The translations under genes and the position numbers were made by a program. Below the pieces are notes generated by a model. That model was not told the DNA's origin. It worked only from the letters and a program-made list of their open reading frames with translations, and did no database searches. Shown here piece by piece: positions 11,521-22,300 of a stretch of DNA of 64,000 bases. The stretch is from the NCBI GenBank assembly GCA_015501075.1, contig JADNYJ010000014.1, positions 248,001 through 312,000 of the forward strand, read 5' to 3'. Position 1 is the stretch's first letter. Each line of letters starts with the position of its first letter. Origin of the DNA: Gymnopilus junonius (taxonomy: Eukaryota; Basidiomycota; Agaricomycetes; Agaricales; Galerinaceae).

Positions 11521-12675
11521 TCACTCGTCTATTCCAGCGTAATTACGGGGATTGTAGTTGCTAAAATTATAAGCTACTGTTCCGTCTTCTTGAATATCTT
11601 CCATATTATTAATGAATGCTACCGTGCCGTCCTCGGATGCCTCATCCTCCTGAGGATCCCGAGTCTCCGTGCACGTGGTCTGATGGGTCTGGCCAATCTT
11701 CCGCTTCTTCTGCGGTTGTTCGGCCGAGCTACCCTCTGGCTTCCCCTTGCAGCGGCATTTCCCGGCGCCATGGCTGAACCATCCACAAAGGGAGCAACGC
11801 TCCTGTCCAAGGTATTTGCAATCGACAGTCTTGTGATTATCATGACCGCAGTGCTTGCATTTCTCTTCGTTAGCGCCCGAATGCGCCGTCGCACCAATGC
11901 GGTTTGCAAGTTTGCGCTTCTGGCCTTGGCCTGGACCACTGACATAATTTATTTGATCCGAGGCTAGACCGCATTCCTGGCAGCGTCGGTATTCCTCCAT
12001 TAGAATACCGATGAAATCTTGTGACTTTATTTTTAGCTTCGACTTGTTCTCTTCCGGGTCTTTCTGCTTACTAATGTATGGATCAGTAAACATGTCCCAG
12101 GAAGGAGGCAAGGACGACGCTATGATAATTTTAAATTGATCATCGGGGATCCGACTATTCTCGTCCATAGTATTAGAGCGCTCCCATAACTTCTTGAGTG
12201 CGTTAAGGTGTGCGACGATGTCATCACCTTCATTTGCGGAAGTTTTAAATAGATTGTGAAGAATAGAAATCGCAACGTAACTGCCCTTGACGTCATGGAC
12301 TGATGCGAGATTATCCCACATCTCCTTGGCAGTCTGGGCGCTCTGCATGTGAATAAGCTGATTATCAGATATGTTCATCTGGATCAGCGATTGTGCGTAA
12401 GAATCATTAAAGTGCCAGGCATCTAAATCCTCCGTAGACGCATCTGTCCCAGGCTTCGGAATAGTCCCTTTAGTATATTCTAGGACACAGCAAACCTTTA
12501 GCGCTGTAACCATTCTGGTCCTCCAGGCTATCCAGTTGCTGTCTCCGAGCAATTCCGGAAGCTTCGTGATTGATTGAGCAACACGTGTGTCGACTTTGGT
12601 AATTGCCATCGCGAATCTTGATCTTGATAAATATAGACTTGATTGATTTGATGTCTCTGTTCGCTTCGAATTCAC
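11521..12675 (-). CDS. Copia gag-like capsid/nucleocapsid protein
   Basis: 384 residues, uninterrupted. The N-terminal half is the UBN2/retrotran_gag type (LLGDSNWIAWRTRMVTALK at about residue 43; later AKEMWDNLASVHDVKGSYVA). A CCHC zinc knuckle (CKHCGHDNHKTVDC) lies at about residue 271 and a second Cys/His cluster (CSLCGWFSHGAGKC) follows. It packages element RNA in cytoplasmic particles, by family. The frame ends with a single UGA, and the protease-integrase frame continues in phase without interruption. The start at 12675 lies 48 bases inside the 5' LTR boundary; a downstream Met at about 12609 (MAITKVDTRV) is an equally good start. Confidence 0.85.
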   Translation of the reverse strand: MNSKRTETSNQSSLYLSRSRFAMAITKVDTRVAQSITKLPELLGDSNWIAWRTRMVTALKVCCVLEYTKGTIPKPGTDASTEDLDAWHFNDSYAQSLIQMNISDNQLIHMQSAQTAKEMWDNLASVHDVKGSYVAISILHNLFKTSANEGDDIVAHLNALKKLWERSNTMDENSRIPDDQFKIIIASSLPPSWDMFTDPYISKQKDPEENKSKLKIKSQDFIGILMEEYRRCQECGLASDQINYVSGPGQGQKRKLANRIGATAHSGANEEKCKHCGHDNHKTVDCKYLGQERCSLCGWFSHGAGKCRCKGKPEGSSAEQPQKKRKIGQTHQTTCTETRDPQEDEASEDGTVAFINNMEDIQEDGTVAYNFSNYNPRNYAGIDE

Positions 12676-12708
12676 AAGGGTTTAAACGCTCTTGAAGTTG
12701 TTAAAGCC

Positions 12709-12722
12709 TGGGGCCCATAACC
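12709..12722 (-). other. Copia primer-binding site, half-tRNA initiator-Met type
   Basis: Adjacent to the 5' LTR the element reads GGTTATGGGCCCCAGG. This is complementary to the anticodon stem-loop region of initiator methionine tRNA (GGGCCCAUAACC) rather than to a tRNA 3' end. Drosophila copia and yeast Ty5 are known to use such half-tRNA primers. The same sequence abuts the 5' LTR of the element at 40.0-41.6 kb. Confidence 0.65.
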
Positions 12723-12936
12723 CTTTGGCAATGGTGTAGTCTACGTATGTAGCATTTAATAATACCCTTTAACTTCCTTTTAAGGAAGGTAAGGATTCAG
12801 GTACAAGAACAGTTACATTCCGTCCTTCTCGGATGGCTGTTTATATACTACAATCTCGATCGTACCTACTATCTAAGGTAAGTATTCAATCTCCGACTGA
12901 ATGTTGGATACTTGGGTTGTCGCCTACGCCCCAACA
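12723..12936 (-). repeat. Copia 5' LTR
   Basis: Partner of 8094-8307. It has lost CpG at several sites where the other LTR keeps it. It contains a TATA-like TTTATATACT block (about 12840), plausible for element transcription. Confidence 0.85.
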
Positions 12937-14378
12937 GCCACTGCATCCATCTCCTCCTCTGCCAGTCCCAATGCCTCCTCCACCACCTTTTGTGCTGCAT
13001 GAAGACTTGTTCCATCTCTGGGAATGAACCACCACAAATGACAAGAGCTGAAGCACCCACCAATTGGAAATCCCTCCAATGTCTCAATCTTGTAAGAGTT
13101 CTTGTTGTGGCTCACAACACATTGAGGTGCTGACCATTTGGGCTCCATCTTCTGTATAGCTTTGAAGGTGTAATCGAGGTCGCTGCGGTACACCTGCATG
13201 AGTTGGCCTGCCTTGAAGATGACTTCACAAGGTGCTCTCCCCACCACCCTCTTGTCGAAAGCCTCTTTTTGGCAGTGAGCATTTTCTACCATTTGAGAAT
13301 ACCCATCAAGTCATTGCTGATTCACATATGCTGACTGCAGGGAAACCTCTTCATTCATGACTGGTGCATCAACTGCCATACCCACCGGCATTCTTGGGGT
13401 GTTGACAATGAGACCCAAGAGCAACTCCTTTGGCGAGAACTTCAGGAGGGGCAGAATCTGCTCATTGAGGTAACAAAGGGCTTCGTCTAGGTATGTCAGC
13501 CAATTTTCCGGGACCGCCATCTTCTCATACTCATTCTCTCCCAGATTTGGCACACACAGCCACTTCAACTGCCCAAGCAAGATCTTGTTCACCCCCTCCA
13601 CGAGCCCATTTATCCATGGTGAGTATGCAGGCACAATGTGAAGTTTGATGCCATGCGACTTACAGAACTCTCGCACCTCCTCATTGTCAAACTCAGGTCC
13701 ACCATCCATCATTAGGGTCTCAGGATTGGTATAAGTGTCGCAAACCCTCACCAAAGCAGTACATGTTGACTTTCCCATAGCGGCCTTGTGCAACCCATTC
13801 CCAGACACATGCTGAGAGTATGCATCAATATACAGGCTAATCTTCTTCAACCCGCCCTTCCCCATAGGCATTGTGAGCGTGTCTGAAACCAGGAGCTCGA
13901 ATAGGTGCCACCACGTTATTGGCTCCAGAAGGGAATGCAGGTGAGTGGCCCCAAATCCTTTGCACCTTCTGCACTCCAGGATCACTTGAGTTATTGATTG
14001 GTCTAGCCCAGGGCTGCATATATGATCCAGCAGGACAGCCTTGATGTTATCACAGTGGAAATGGCCCTCATCATGATGCACATCCCAAGCTAGCACTCGT
14101 GCCTCTGCTCGTGTTATGCATTTCACCCATGGCTGGGCACAGATTGACTTCCCATCAGCTAACTTCCACAACTTTCCACCCTCAATCAGGTAGCCCTTCA
14201 ACCTGTGCCTCACCCGTTTCTTCTCCCGCAAGCTCTTCCCATGATCCAACTCCAACAGCACATCAATCACTTCTGAAAACACTTTCTCCTCTCCAAACTG
14301 CACCCTCAGGGCTGTGCTCTCATCCGCCTCTCCCCCTTCCACCACCACAACATTGAATATATTGTGAGCTAGTCCCAC
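12937..14378 (-). pseudogene. Gypsy integrase and C-terminal region
   Basis: The frame from 14378 holds a zinc-binding HHCC module (WDVHHDEGHFHCDN then ILECRRCKGFG), then the DDE core: SDTLTMPMGKGG (D), LMMDGGPEFDNEEV (D) and YSPWINGLVEGVNK (E). The frame stops at 13311 and resumes near 13292 in another frame with the family's C-terminal DNA-binding part (RVVGRAPCEVIFKAGQLMQV). That part runs to 12937, where the copia element cuts it. The remainder continues at 8093-8043 and 4169-3978. By family it joins element DNA to the host genome. Confidence 0.8.
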
Positions 14379-16230
14379 TCTAACCTCCCAATCCTCACTA
14401 ACTGTCCACTCATGCCCATCACCCTTCTTGAGTGGCAGGTTGACATATTTCTGGCTGAGGCCATCAGCAACAGGATTTAGGTGCCCCAGGCAGTGCCAAA
14501 CATCAACAATGCTGTAGCCTAGAACACCATCTCACCACTGTGCATGCGTCAAATTCAGCTTAGTACTTAGCAGCTGGTCCCGTAGCGCCTGGCAGTCAGT
14601 CTCCAGTTTGATAGGAAAGCCCCACACAATGTCAGAAAATTTGTCCAGGCTAAACTTGAGTGCAGTGAATTCAAGAATGTAAGGCTGGTAACGTTCCTCA
14701 ATCATAGAAGTTTGTTTCGAGGCAAACACCACTGGATGGAGATGAGTGACCTCTTTCCCATTCAGAAGAACCGTGGTGTGCTTCTGAGTGAGCATTCCCA
14801 CAAACCCAAACTTGCAACCATCAGTGGTGATAACGAACAGAGTTCCATCATACTTGGGACCCTTGAGTACTGGCTTGGATGTGAGTGCGATCTTGAGCTT
14901 CAAAAATGCATGCGTATGTTCTTTCTTCCACAAATCCTCCAAAGAATAACCCTTCATTGCCCTCCTATATGCTGTCTTCCCCTTCCCCCTTGGTAGATCC
15001 AACCCTTTCACCAAATCCATCAATGGCTGCACCATTACAGCATACCCCTTTACCAAAGTCCGAAAATAGCCTGTTATGCCTGTGAAAGCTTCCAGGTTCT
15101 GTAAGTCCGTGGGCTTCTTCCAGTCAACAATTGCTGTTAGCTTTGACAGGTCTGGGTGGATGCCAGCAGGCCCCATGTGTGCTCTGGTGAAAACAGCTTC
15201 TGTGATGAAGAACTTTGACTTTGAAGCTGACAGGAACAACCCCTTCTCCCTTACCCTCTCCAACAAAACCTGCAAATTCCCCAATAACTCATCAAAGTCA
15301 TCCCCTGCCATTCCTCCATCATCCACGAACAATTTGAAGAGCAGCCCCACCAAATCCCCCAATGTTGTCACTGTCATCTCCCCAAATGTCAAGGGTGCAC
15401 CCATTAACCCAAAAGGCATTCTCAGGTAACAAAATAACCCCGTCCTTCCACATAAAAACAGACATAAGGCTGATCTTCTTTTGCTATCTCACAGGCATAA
15501 AACCCACTTGCAAAATTGAAGACATTGAGCCACTGGTGGCCACTCAGGCATTGTTGCTTCACCTGAATATCTCCCTGAGGCAGAGCTGGAACCTGCATAA
15601 CTTTGTTGAGGTCCGCAAAGTCTTGGCAGACTCACCATTTTGTAGCTGGAGCCTTATCATCCATGGAATCCTGTTCAGATGGGTCTGGGCATGGTGGAAG
15701 ATTTCGAATGCTGATGGAAAACCAGCAGCTATGCACTCATCATTGACCCAGTGTTGGAGCTCCTTGATTGTTAGGCTGCCACCCTCATGCACTTTTCTGC
15801 CAGAGTCATCGCACTGCAGGATTTGACATCATGATGGGAAATTGGGGTGATAATCCCAGCCTCGAGCATCTTGTCAATAACACCATTGAAATACTCACAC
15901 TGAGGTACACTGAGTGGATGCTGGTTGACCTTTGTGTGGAAGGTAGAACCTTCAGGTATGTTGAGCTTGTGGACCACTCCTTCAACCACCATAACCTCAC
16001 TCATTGACAAAGCAAAACAGTCCACAAATTCATGAAGCAATGCCAAGACTCTCCCCCTCTCATCCACAGAGAGATCATCGCCAATGGTGATCTCTTTCAT
16101 GACTGCATCAACCCACGCTGGGAGGAATGGCTCTATCTTCCTGGTGAGAATGCTAGGCTGAAACACCTTGGTGAGCATTGGGTTGCTCTGCATCTGGATC
16201 ACCGTAATCACTGCCTGCAATCTCATCCAC
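14379..16230 (-). pseudogene. Gypsy reverse transcriptase-RNase H, frameshifted
   Basis: Upstream RT part LLHEFVDCFALSMSEV and VIDKMLEAGIITPI (about 16050-15840). A damaged palm segment lies at about 15790-15430. From 15419 there is a long frame with MPFGLMGAPLTFGEM, the catalytic box KLFVDDGGMAGDDFDE (FVDD), the thumb region TGITGYFRTLVKGYAVM, and RNase H with FVITTDGCKFGFVGML and KLETDCQALRDQLL, ending at 14532. A short further piece leads towards integrase. Frameshifts and stops in the palm make it inactive. Sequence style is typical of basidiomycete gypsy elements. Confidence 0.8.
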
Positions 16231-16677
16231 CATCCAAATGAAACTCCAGTGTTCCTCAGGCATGCTCTGCATGAAACTTGCATCCCCAGGCCTTGTCCCT
16301 GAACCCCAGCCTGTCCTTGCTTCTCATATACTCTACCATCCGCAATACCCTCAATCCCTATCATCATGTTGTCCTCATCACCCTGCCCATTCCTCCTCGA
16401 TTTCAATTTCCGCATCCAACTCCTCATCCACCACTCACTTCTTGACTTTTTCTCTGGTAAACCCTGAGAAGCATGCCACACTGCCCTTTCCTCCTGCGAC
16501 TGCCTTTCTTGGCCTTCACTTGCTTGAGGATGCACAGCCTGTGCCCAGCCATGCTTCTCCATCCCAAGTGTGAGCCCAACAGTTCTGACCAAGAACTGTG
16601 TCAGGCACAATGGTTCCACAATGGAGTAGAGGTTGGAGAGCACCAGCATGCTATGACCTACTGGCACTTGGACTACA

Positions 16678-17223
16678 TCAGGCCCATAATCGTGGACTGC
16701 AGTGAACTGAGTCAGCAGAGGTTTTGCCGAACAAGACAGCCCATGCGCCACCACTGTCGAAAACCTCAAATGCACCACATCGACTAACATCTCTGAGCCA
16801 CACTTCACCAATCCACACCCCCATAGAAGGAACCACCCTCCCATCTGCTATCCGTAGCTGCCTCCATGAAGGAATCAGAGCAGATAATAGATGTTTGGCA
16901 CCCACGAACACTCCCTTGTCAATCCCATTTGCCATTGCCCCATCATCAAACGTACAGTGGAACTGCACAATATCTCCCTGTAACCCTGAAAATCCCACCA
17001 CCTGCACAAATGGAACACTCCTTTCAAACTCGTCCTCCACACCAATGTGATACAGGTCAAAAGTTTCAAATTCAGCCTCTGGATCATACAGGTTCATGGT
17101 AGCATCTAAACTAATGCCCTTGCTAACCTCTGCACTCCTTGCATTAGATGTATGCACGTCCCCAAGCTCCTTCTTTTGTGGCTCAGGGACCACTGCCCCA
17201 ACACTCTCCTGAACTTGGGTCAC
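16678..17223 (-). pseudogene. Gypsy protease-like segment
   Basis: The open frame contains VQFHCTFDDGAMANGID at about residues 85-101. DDG is a variant of the DSG/DTG aspartic protease active site common in basidiomycete gypsy elements. This is followed by RIADGRVVPSMGVWIGEVWL, which fits the flap strand. It would cleave the polyprotein. The frame breaks near 16680 before RT. Confidence 0.55.
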
Positions 17224-17240
17224 CAGTGGAGCTCCTCCCT

Positions 17241-18460
17241 CTAAGCCGACGACCCTTCTCCATTTCCCTGAACACCAGCCAGATATGCAGCAATCACCTG
17301 CACATCATACTCATCCTGGTTGATCCATGTCCCATCTTCTGCCACCAAATTTATGGGTACTGCAGCTTTGCCTGCACGTTTCTTGATTGTGGCTGCAATC
17401 AACTGCCACTTTTGCTCTGTCACTGGCACTGGGGTTGTCATCCCACATCCTGGACCAAGATGGCCCTCGTGACCACACTTCCAGCATTCACCACTTGCAA
17501 CAGGGGACATTCCAGGTATCAACAGATAGGGACACAGCTCGTTAACTGGATGACCAGCATGTTTTGTGTTCCACTCTGCTATCTGGGCTTGATATGCACT
17601 TCTGCCTGCTGCTGTGTTTGGTTGGATAGGCAAGGCCAGATGAACTACATCCACCATGTGCACAGAGTCTGGGCAGTACTGAGGGGCATTGACCATGTTC
17701 CCCACAGGCTGCTGAGCTGGGACAGCATTGGACTGAGGTGTGCCCTTTTGGATTGTGAAGCGGGGTGCAGGGATTGGTGGTCCAAGTGATGCAGTGCTGA
17801 AGGCATTGCAAAGGGCCTTTGTTGGTGACTGCTGGAGCTGCTCAAGACGAGAGATGGTTGCCTGTATGGCGTGTTGCTCCTCCTTGATTTCAAGTTTCTC
17901 CTCAAGCTCAGTGATGGAAACTTTGCAGATGGCCTTGCAGAATGCCTTCCAGGTGTGGTGTTGTGTACCTACAAGAAGCTTCAGAGCTCAGGGCATTGTC
18001 CTGCATATGGTTGGAATAAGGAGGCCACTGTCATCCTTTAGTGCCATCGAGAGGCGCTCCAACTTGTCCGCTCAAACCACATGTGAGAACTCCTCCACAC
18101 CATCCACCTTCACCCTCTTCCCCAAACTCTCCTCCTTCAACACGGTTGCTGAGAACAACGTGTGCTGCTCCTCAACAGTCTTCTCCATAATCTCCTTCTC
18201 TGGCCACTTCTTCTCAAATGCCACCCTCAAATGTTCCCAGGTATCCTTCTCCTCCACAGCCAAACCCTTCCACCATGTCTTTGCTGCTCACCCCGACTTC
18301 AACCACAACTCAAAGGTTTGGACCTTATCCCCCTCTGTCAGATTTGGCTTCACGAGGGAGCTATGCTCGACACCATTGATGAAGTCCTGTGGATTTTCAC
18401 CATCGATCTTCCATCGCCCCAAAACATATGCAAGCCATGATTTTCAGACATGTCTTCAGT
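17241..18460 (-). pseudogene. Gypsy gag with zinc knuckle, frameshifted
   Basis: A methionine near 18452 begins a gag-like chain (segments resembling IDGENPQDFINGVEHSS and LTEGDKVQTFELWLKSG). It is interrupted by a stop near 18285, then continues with WWKGLAVEEKDTWEHLRVAF and FEKKWPEKEIMEKTVEEQHT (to about 18070). After a Gln/Ser/Pro-rich stretch in shifted frames, the frame ending at 17241 carries a CCHC knuckle CWKCGHEGHLGPGC (about 17445-17490). By family it forms the particle shell and binds element RNA. Confidence 0.7.
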
Positions 18461-18881
18461 GACTAGGATAGGATGAGGCTGAGGTGCAGTTGGTGCAGAT
18501 GAAGGGATGGTGCTGACAGCAGCTTGTCAACCTGGTGTGATTGGTGGTGTAAGTAAAGACCTTGCCATGATGGGGACAGGGATACAAGACACGGGAGCTG
18601 GGTTGACAGTGGTTTTAGGCAGAAACTTTCCTGAGGGATCACGAGGGGGAAGAACTCGATGCCGCCAGGTTTGTTGACCAGGTTTTTTAAGGTTTGGTTT
18701 GTTGACGGAAGCAAAATTGACCCTTTTCTCGCAGAAAACTGAACTGTATGCTGTAAACTGTAGACAGAAGGACTGAAAGTGAAAGCTGAAGCACATTGAA
18801 TAGAGTAGAACAGCTCTGTTGTCACCAGATGGAGATGGCAAAGCTGTAATGAAGGCCTAGCACAGATGGAAGTCGGGAACA
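18461..18881 (-). other. Gypsy 5' leader region
   Basis: Lies between the right terminal repeat and the first gag residues. Frames are open in places but without recognisable motifs, and the primer-binding site could not be assigned with confidence. Confidence 0.4.
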
Positions 18882-18965
18882 AGAGACAATGTTTGTACGG
18901 TAGGGCAATCGGACTGTACAGTACCTAGCTAATCTGATCTTGCCGAGCACGGCTCACGGCTCCAT
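18882..18965 (-). repeat. Gypsy terminal direct repeat B, right (5' LTR-like)
   Basis: Partner of 3732-3815. It keeps CpG at sites mutated in the left copy. Confidence 0.65.
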
Positions 18966-19020
18966 CGGACTTGACTGAAATGTGATAAATCAAGTCATTT
19001 GATATTCCAGTCACGATATA
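18966..19020. repeat. 55-bp direct repeat A, right copy
   Basis: Partner of 3677-3731. Unique sequence (CTATGGTAACTCG) follows. Confidence 0.85.
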
Positions 19021-19336
19021 CTATGGTAACTCGAATTAGAATACGGCGAGTAATTATATAGCTCCTCCAAAGAGGCGTACAAATATTAAACAGCAACATC
19101 TCGCACGGAACTATGCAACGATGTTCGGCTACCGTGACTGATCCCTGCTAGAAGTAGCTCTAACTCATGGACAGACTACAAGGGGTTAATGATAGCACTA
19201 GTAAGAAAATGAAGGTACTTACTTCAATGATCGCCACAAAATTAACAGCAACTGGTTTATAAAATTAACAACAATATTACGAATCCTCAGTTTCGAAAAT
19301 ATTCGTACCAGATGAGCAAATAAGTAGTTGGTTGTT

Positions 19337-22300
19337 CTAGTGACAAGCATTAGATTGGTACTCCAGCATGTAACAAAGGAAATCATTCCTTACCGGTAAA
19401 CTAGTAGGAAATCTCAGACAGTTTTGTGCTTCACCCGGCGTTTCGTCTTGCAACCCCAACAAAGGTGCTGCATTTGAACCGGCGAACGTTTCTGCGAGGT
19501 TAGTAATTCGAAGCAGAATACCATCAACCTAGTAAAAATTTCAGCGAGTGGCCAAGAAAATAATCATGACGCATACCATGGACTGGTTCAAAGATGGCAT
19601 CTAAAGAGAGGAATTCAGTCACCCTGCTACTTTGCGAACGTAGAAAGATTCTCCAAACCTGATAGGAGAAGCTAAGCTTGAAGGACGGGTCAAGTCGCTC
19701 CACGCCTCTAATATAATGCACAGTAGACAGGACTAATAGGCTCCTGTAGGAAAGTCATCTCAGGGTGACAGCGTAGCATTAGTTTAGAAGCAAGTTGACA
19801 TACTGCAAGTCGGATATCCGTCGATATGTACTTGACGGCAACCGACTAGAAATATGTTGAATGGCGGTTATACGTAATTAGGCTCTTTATCCTACCTAAA
19901 TCGAGGATCGAATTTCATAGAAGTGGTAAAATGTTCGAGGACGGCGTGCTTTTTCTTCGTTTCGAGAGAAAGCCTTATTATTGATCGTGTACCATAAGAT
20001 TGATGACAAACTCACCTCGAGTGAAAGCAACAAGTTCGCCTGAGCTTCAGTAGACTCTAGACCGCCTTGAACATTCCCTTCTGAACCGATTCGCAACAGC
20101 ATCGCGAGCTCTGATAAGGCCTGCGCAAGGGTTCTGTGGAAGGCATTCCGCACGGTGAAGGGCATCGGTAACATGGCAATAACAAGCTGTTGTTGATTTG
20201 TCTGGAGTGACCCCGATCGTTTCATAAAGGACTCACCGATGCAGCGAACCCAATGACGTCTAGTAGACTATGCACTAAAATCAACATCAAAATTCGACGA
20301 GTAAATAACAAGTGGCTCACGCGCGCAACCAAATGTTTTTGAAAATAATCTGGTAGGTAGGGAAAGCAGGCGTGCGTGTTTCACCCCATATGATCGTGAG
20401 CGCTAATTTGGAACTTATCTTTTTTGGTTCAATGTCTTCAGAAAGATGGAACGTACTGGACATCAGCGTAGATGACGCGAACATGGCAAAAAATAGATGA
20501 ACCCTATTGTTCGTCGATACTGTCACTAGCAGTGATGGTATGACAAAGATAGTCTGGGGAGAAGATAGTTTGGAACGCGTTTGCAGAAGGCTACAAATCA
20601 GACTTACAGTGACTACGACCAGCACATACGGATTCCCGGTCCCCCCTCCAGCGGAAATGTACCAGATTGGTAACACCACTAATTTTTAAATTTCGGTTAT
20701 GACAGTTGCAATAAGATAAAAGTGTGACCAACGCATTAAGCCAAGCAATGTTCCAGCAAAGCGTACGAGAAATAAATAAATCTACAGTGTGCAGAAGTTA
20801 GATTTGAATTTGGGTATAAATTGAAAGAAAAGTAGACCTGATCGCCCGCGTAAATCGTCAGGTATGACTAAAAACGCGAATCAGCTTCAATTGACTCAGA
20901 AGTTACCGAAACATGCCTGTGCAAGAATCAGAGAAATTGAACCCGAATTAAGGGAGAAAAATGCTGCAGTGGACTCAGAAAGACATAGACTGAAGATCGC
21001 GACGCTCAAAATACTGAAACGGAAGGCGTAAGCCGTCACAGGGTCCAAAATCCAGTCAATGACCTTGGACCTCTTCTTGCCTTTTACTCGATTGGAAATT
21101 TGAGAACTTATCGAAGGAGGCGAAGAAATGGACGGGAGATTACTGGCCGAAAGGATGCTAGTAAACTCTATCGTTTGAGTGACCAGTGTCTTCGGATCTC
21201 GAGAAGACGATGAGCCATAGGGGGTCGATGAACCAGGTTCAACATATCCGCCTATTTGATCTTGCTTCAGCAGGGGGCTGGGCGTAAACAGTGACGGGGA
21301 TCTTGATTCAGAGCCTTGCTGAACTTCCTGTCTCCGTGACCTGGTGAATACACGAGGGAGACGAGGTATGGGTTTCGGCTCTCTTTCCTCGATAGCTAAA
21401 AGGAAACCGATCACGCCTTCTAGTTCGTTTGCCAATAGATCGATATGGTCCATGAGAGATAAAGCGATGACCACATGTCTTAACTAGGCATGAGCTGATG
21501 GGATAAGGCAGCGACAGCTTCGTTATCTCACCTTAACCCCGAGCCTCCGTTACGCTGTGGAGAATGAACCGATTTCTTTGCACGATCGATGAAGTCAGGC
21601 CATTTTCCCTTGTTCAAAACTTTGACCTGAGCCATGCGCAGATTTGAACGTGACATATCAAGCTTGAGATGACGAAAATCCGTTTTTCGTCTGTCGACCT
21701 GCGAGAAGACGGAAATCCACGAATCTTTGGTGCATTCCTGAATCCATTCATCTATTTCCATCAATGCAACGCGGCATGCCAACTTGAGGTCGCTACATGC
21801 GTCGAAAACCTGTGCACGCGAACCATCGAAACTTGCTCCCTCCTGCAAATGATGAACTATAATTCTCAAGAAGAAAAAGAGGATTTACGATATTTCTTCT
21901 ATCCCCATCCTCTATTTCGTCATTCGAAGGGGCCATGACGAGCGTCTGCAAGCGTTCAATATTTCTGTGAAAATATCAAGTCAACAGACGGGCGACAGCG
22001 TGCTACTGAGACCTACTTGACTCTGTTCACAATGCGTTTGATCCAGCCATGCAAAGCGTGATGCTCTTCAGGTGATAGTCTGTGGACGGAAAAATCAAGA
22101 TTAAGCGCTTCCTGTCGATCTTCAATCATTTGCATCGTGGACTTCAGGCGTGAAACGAACTGCGCTGCAGTAGACGAGTCAGTTGCTTGATCTAGATTCA
22201 TCCCAAGGAAGACGATAGTAGGCTATTGGATTAAACCACATGAACGTCCTTAATGAATCAGTCATGACATTCAAGGCTTACAATTAGAATATCCTCGCGG

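Larger units (their letters stand above)
8094..12936 (-). mobile_element. Copia-type (Ty1) LTR retrotransposon, nearly full length but degenerate
   Basis: Two 214-bp LTRs (8094-8307 and 12723-12936) flank a minus-strand coding region ordered gag, protease, integrase, reverse transcriptase, RNase H. Integrase before RT is the copia order. A 5-bp target duplication GCCAC occurs at 8089-8093 and 12937-12941. The primer-binding site lies at 12709-12722 and a polypurine tract at 8308-8316. The gag frame is intact; pol carries at least four frameshifts. It sits in the 3' coding end of the gypsy element, only about 60 bases from the hAT insertion. Confidence 0.9.
3732..18965 (-). mobile_element. Gypsy-type (Ty3) LTR retrotransposon, disrupted by two later insertions
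   Basis: Own sequence: about 3732-4169, 8043-8093 and 12937-18965, all minus strand, about 6.5 kb. Order in element orientation: short terminal repeat, gag with zinc knuckle, protease-like segment, reverse transcriptase, RNase H, integrase. RT before integrase places it in Ty3/gypsy. The hAT element (4170-8034) and the copia element (8094-12936) inserted into its 3' coding end; removing each insert with one target duplication restores a continuous reading frame there. Several stops and frameshifts make the element non-autonomous now. The 84-bp terminal repeats are unusually short, and the expected 4-6 bp target duplication is replaced by the 55-bp repeat A. Confidence 0.8.

Noticed and set aside
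11416..11967. 183-residue plus-strand frame with hydrophobic stretches
   Set aside because: It lies opposite the copia gag and protease region, which has clear domain matches.
3732..18965. Integrated virus
   Set aside because: The gag-pol order, terminal repeats and lack of any envelope-like frame fit ordinary gypsy and copia retrotransposons.
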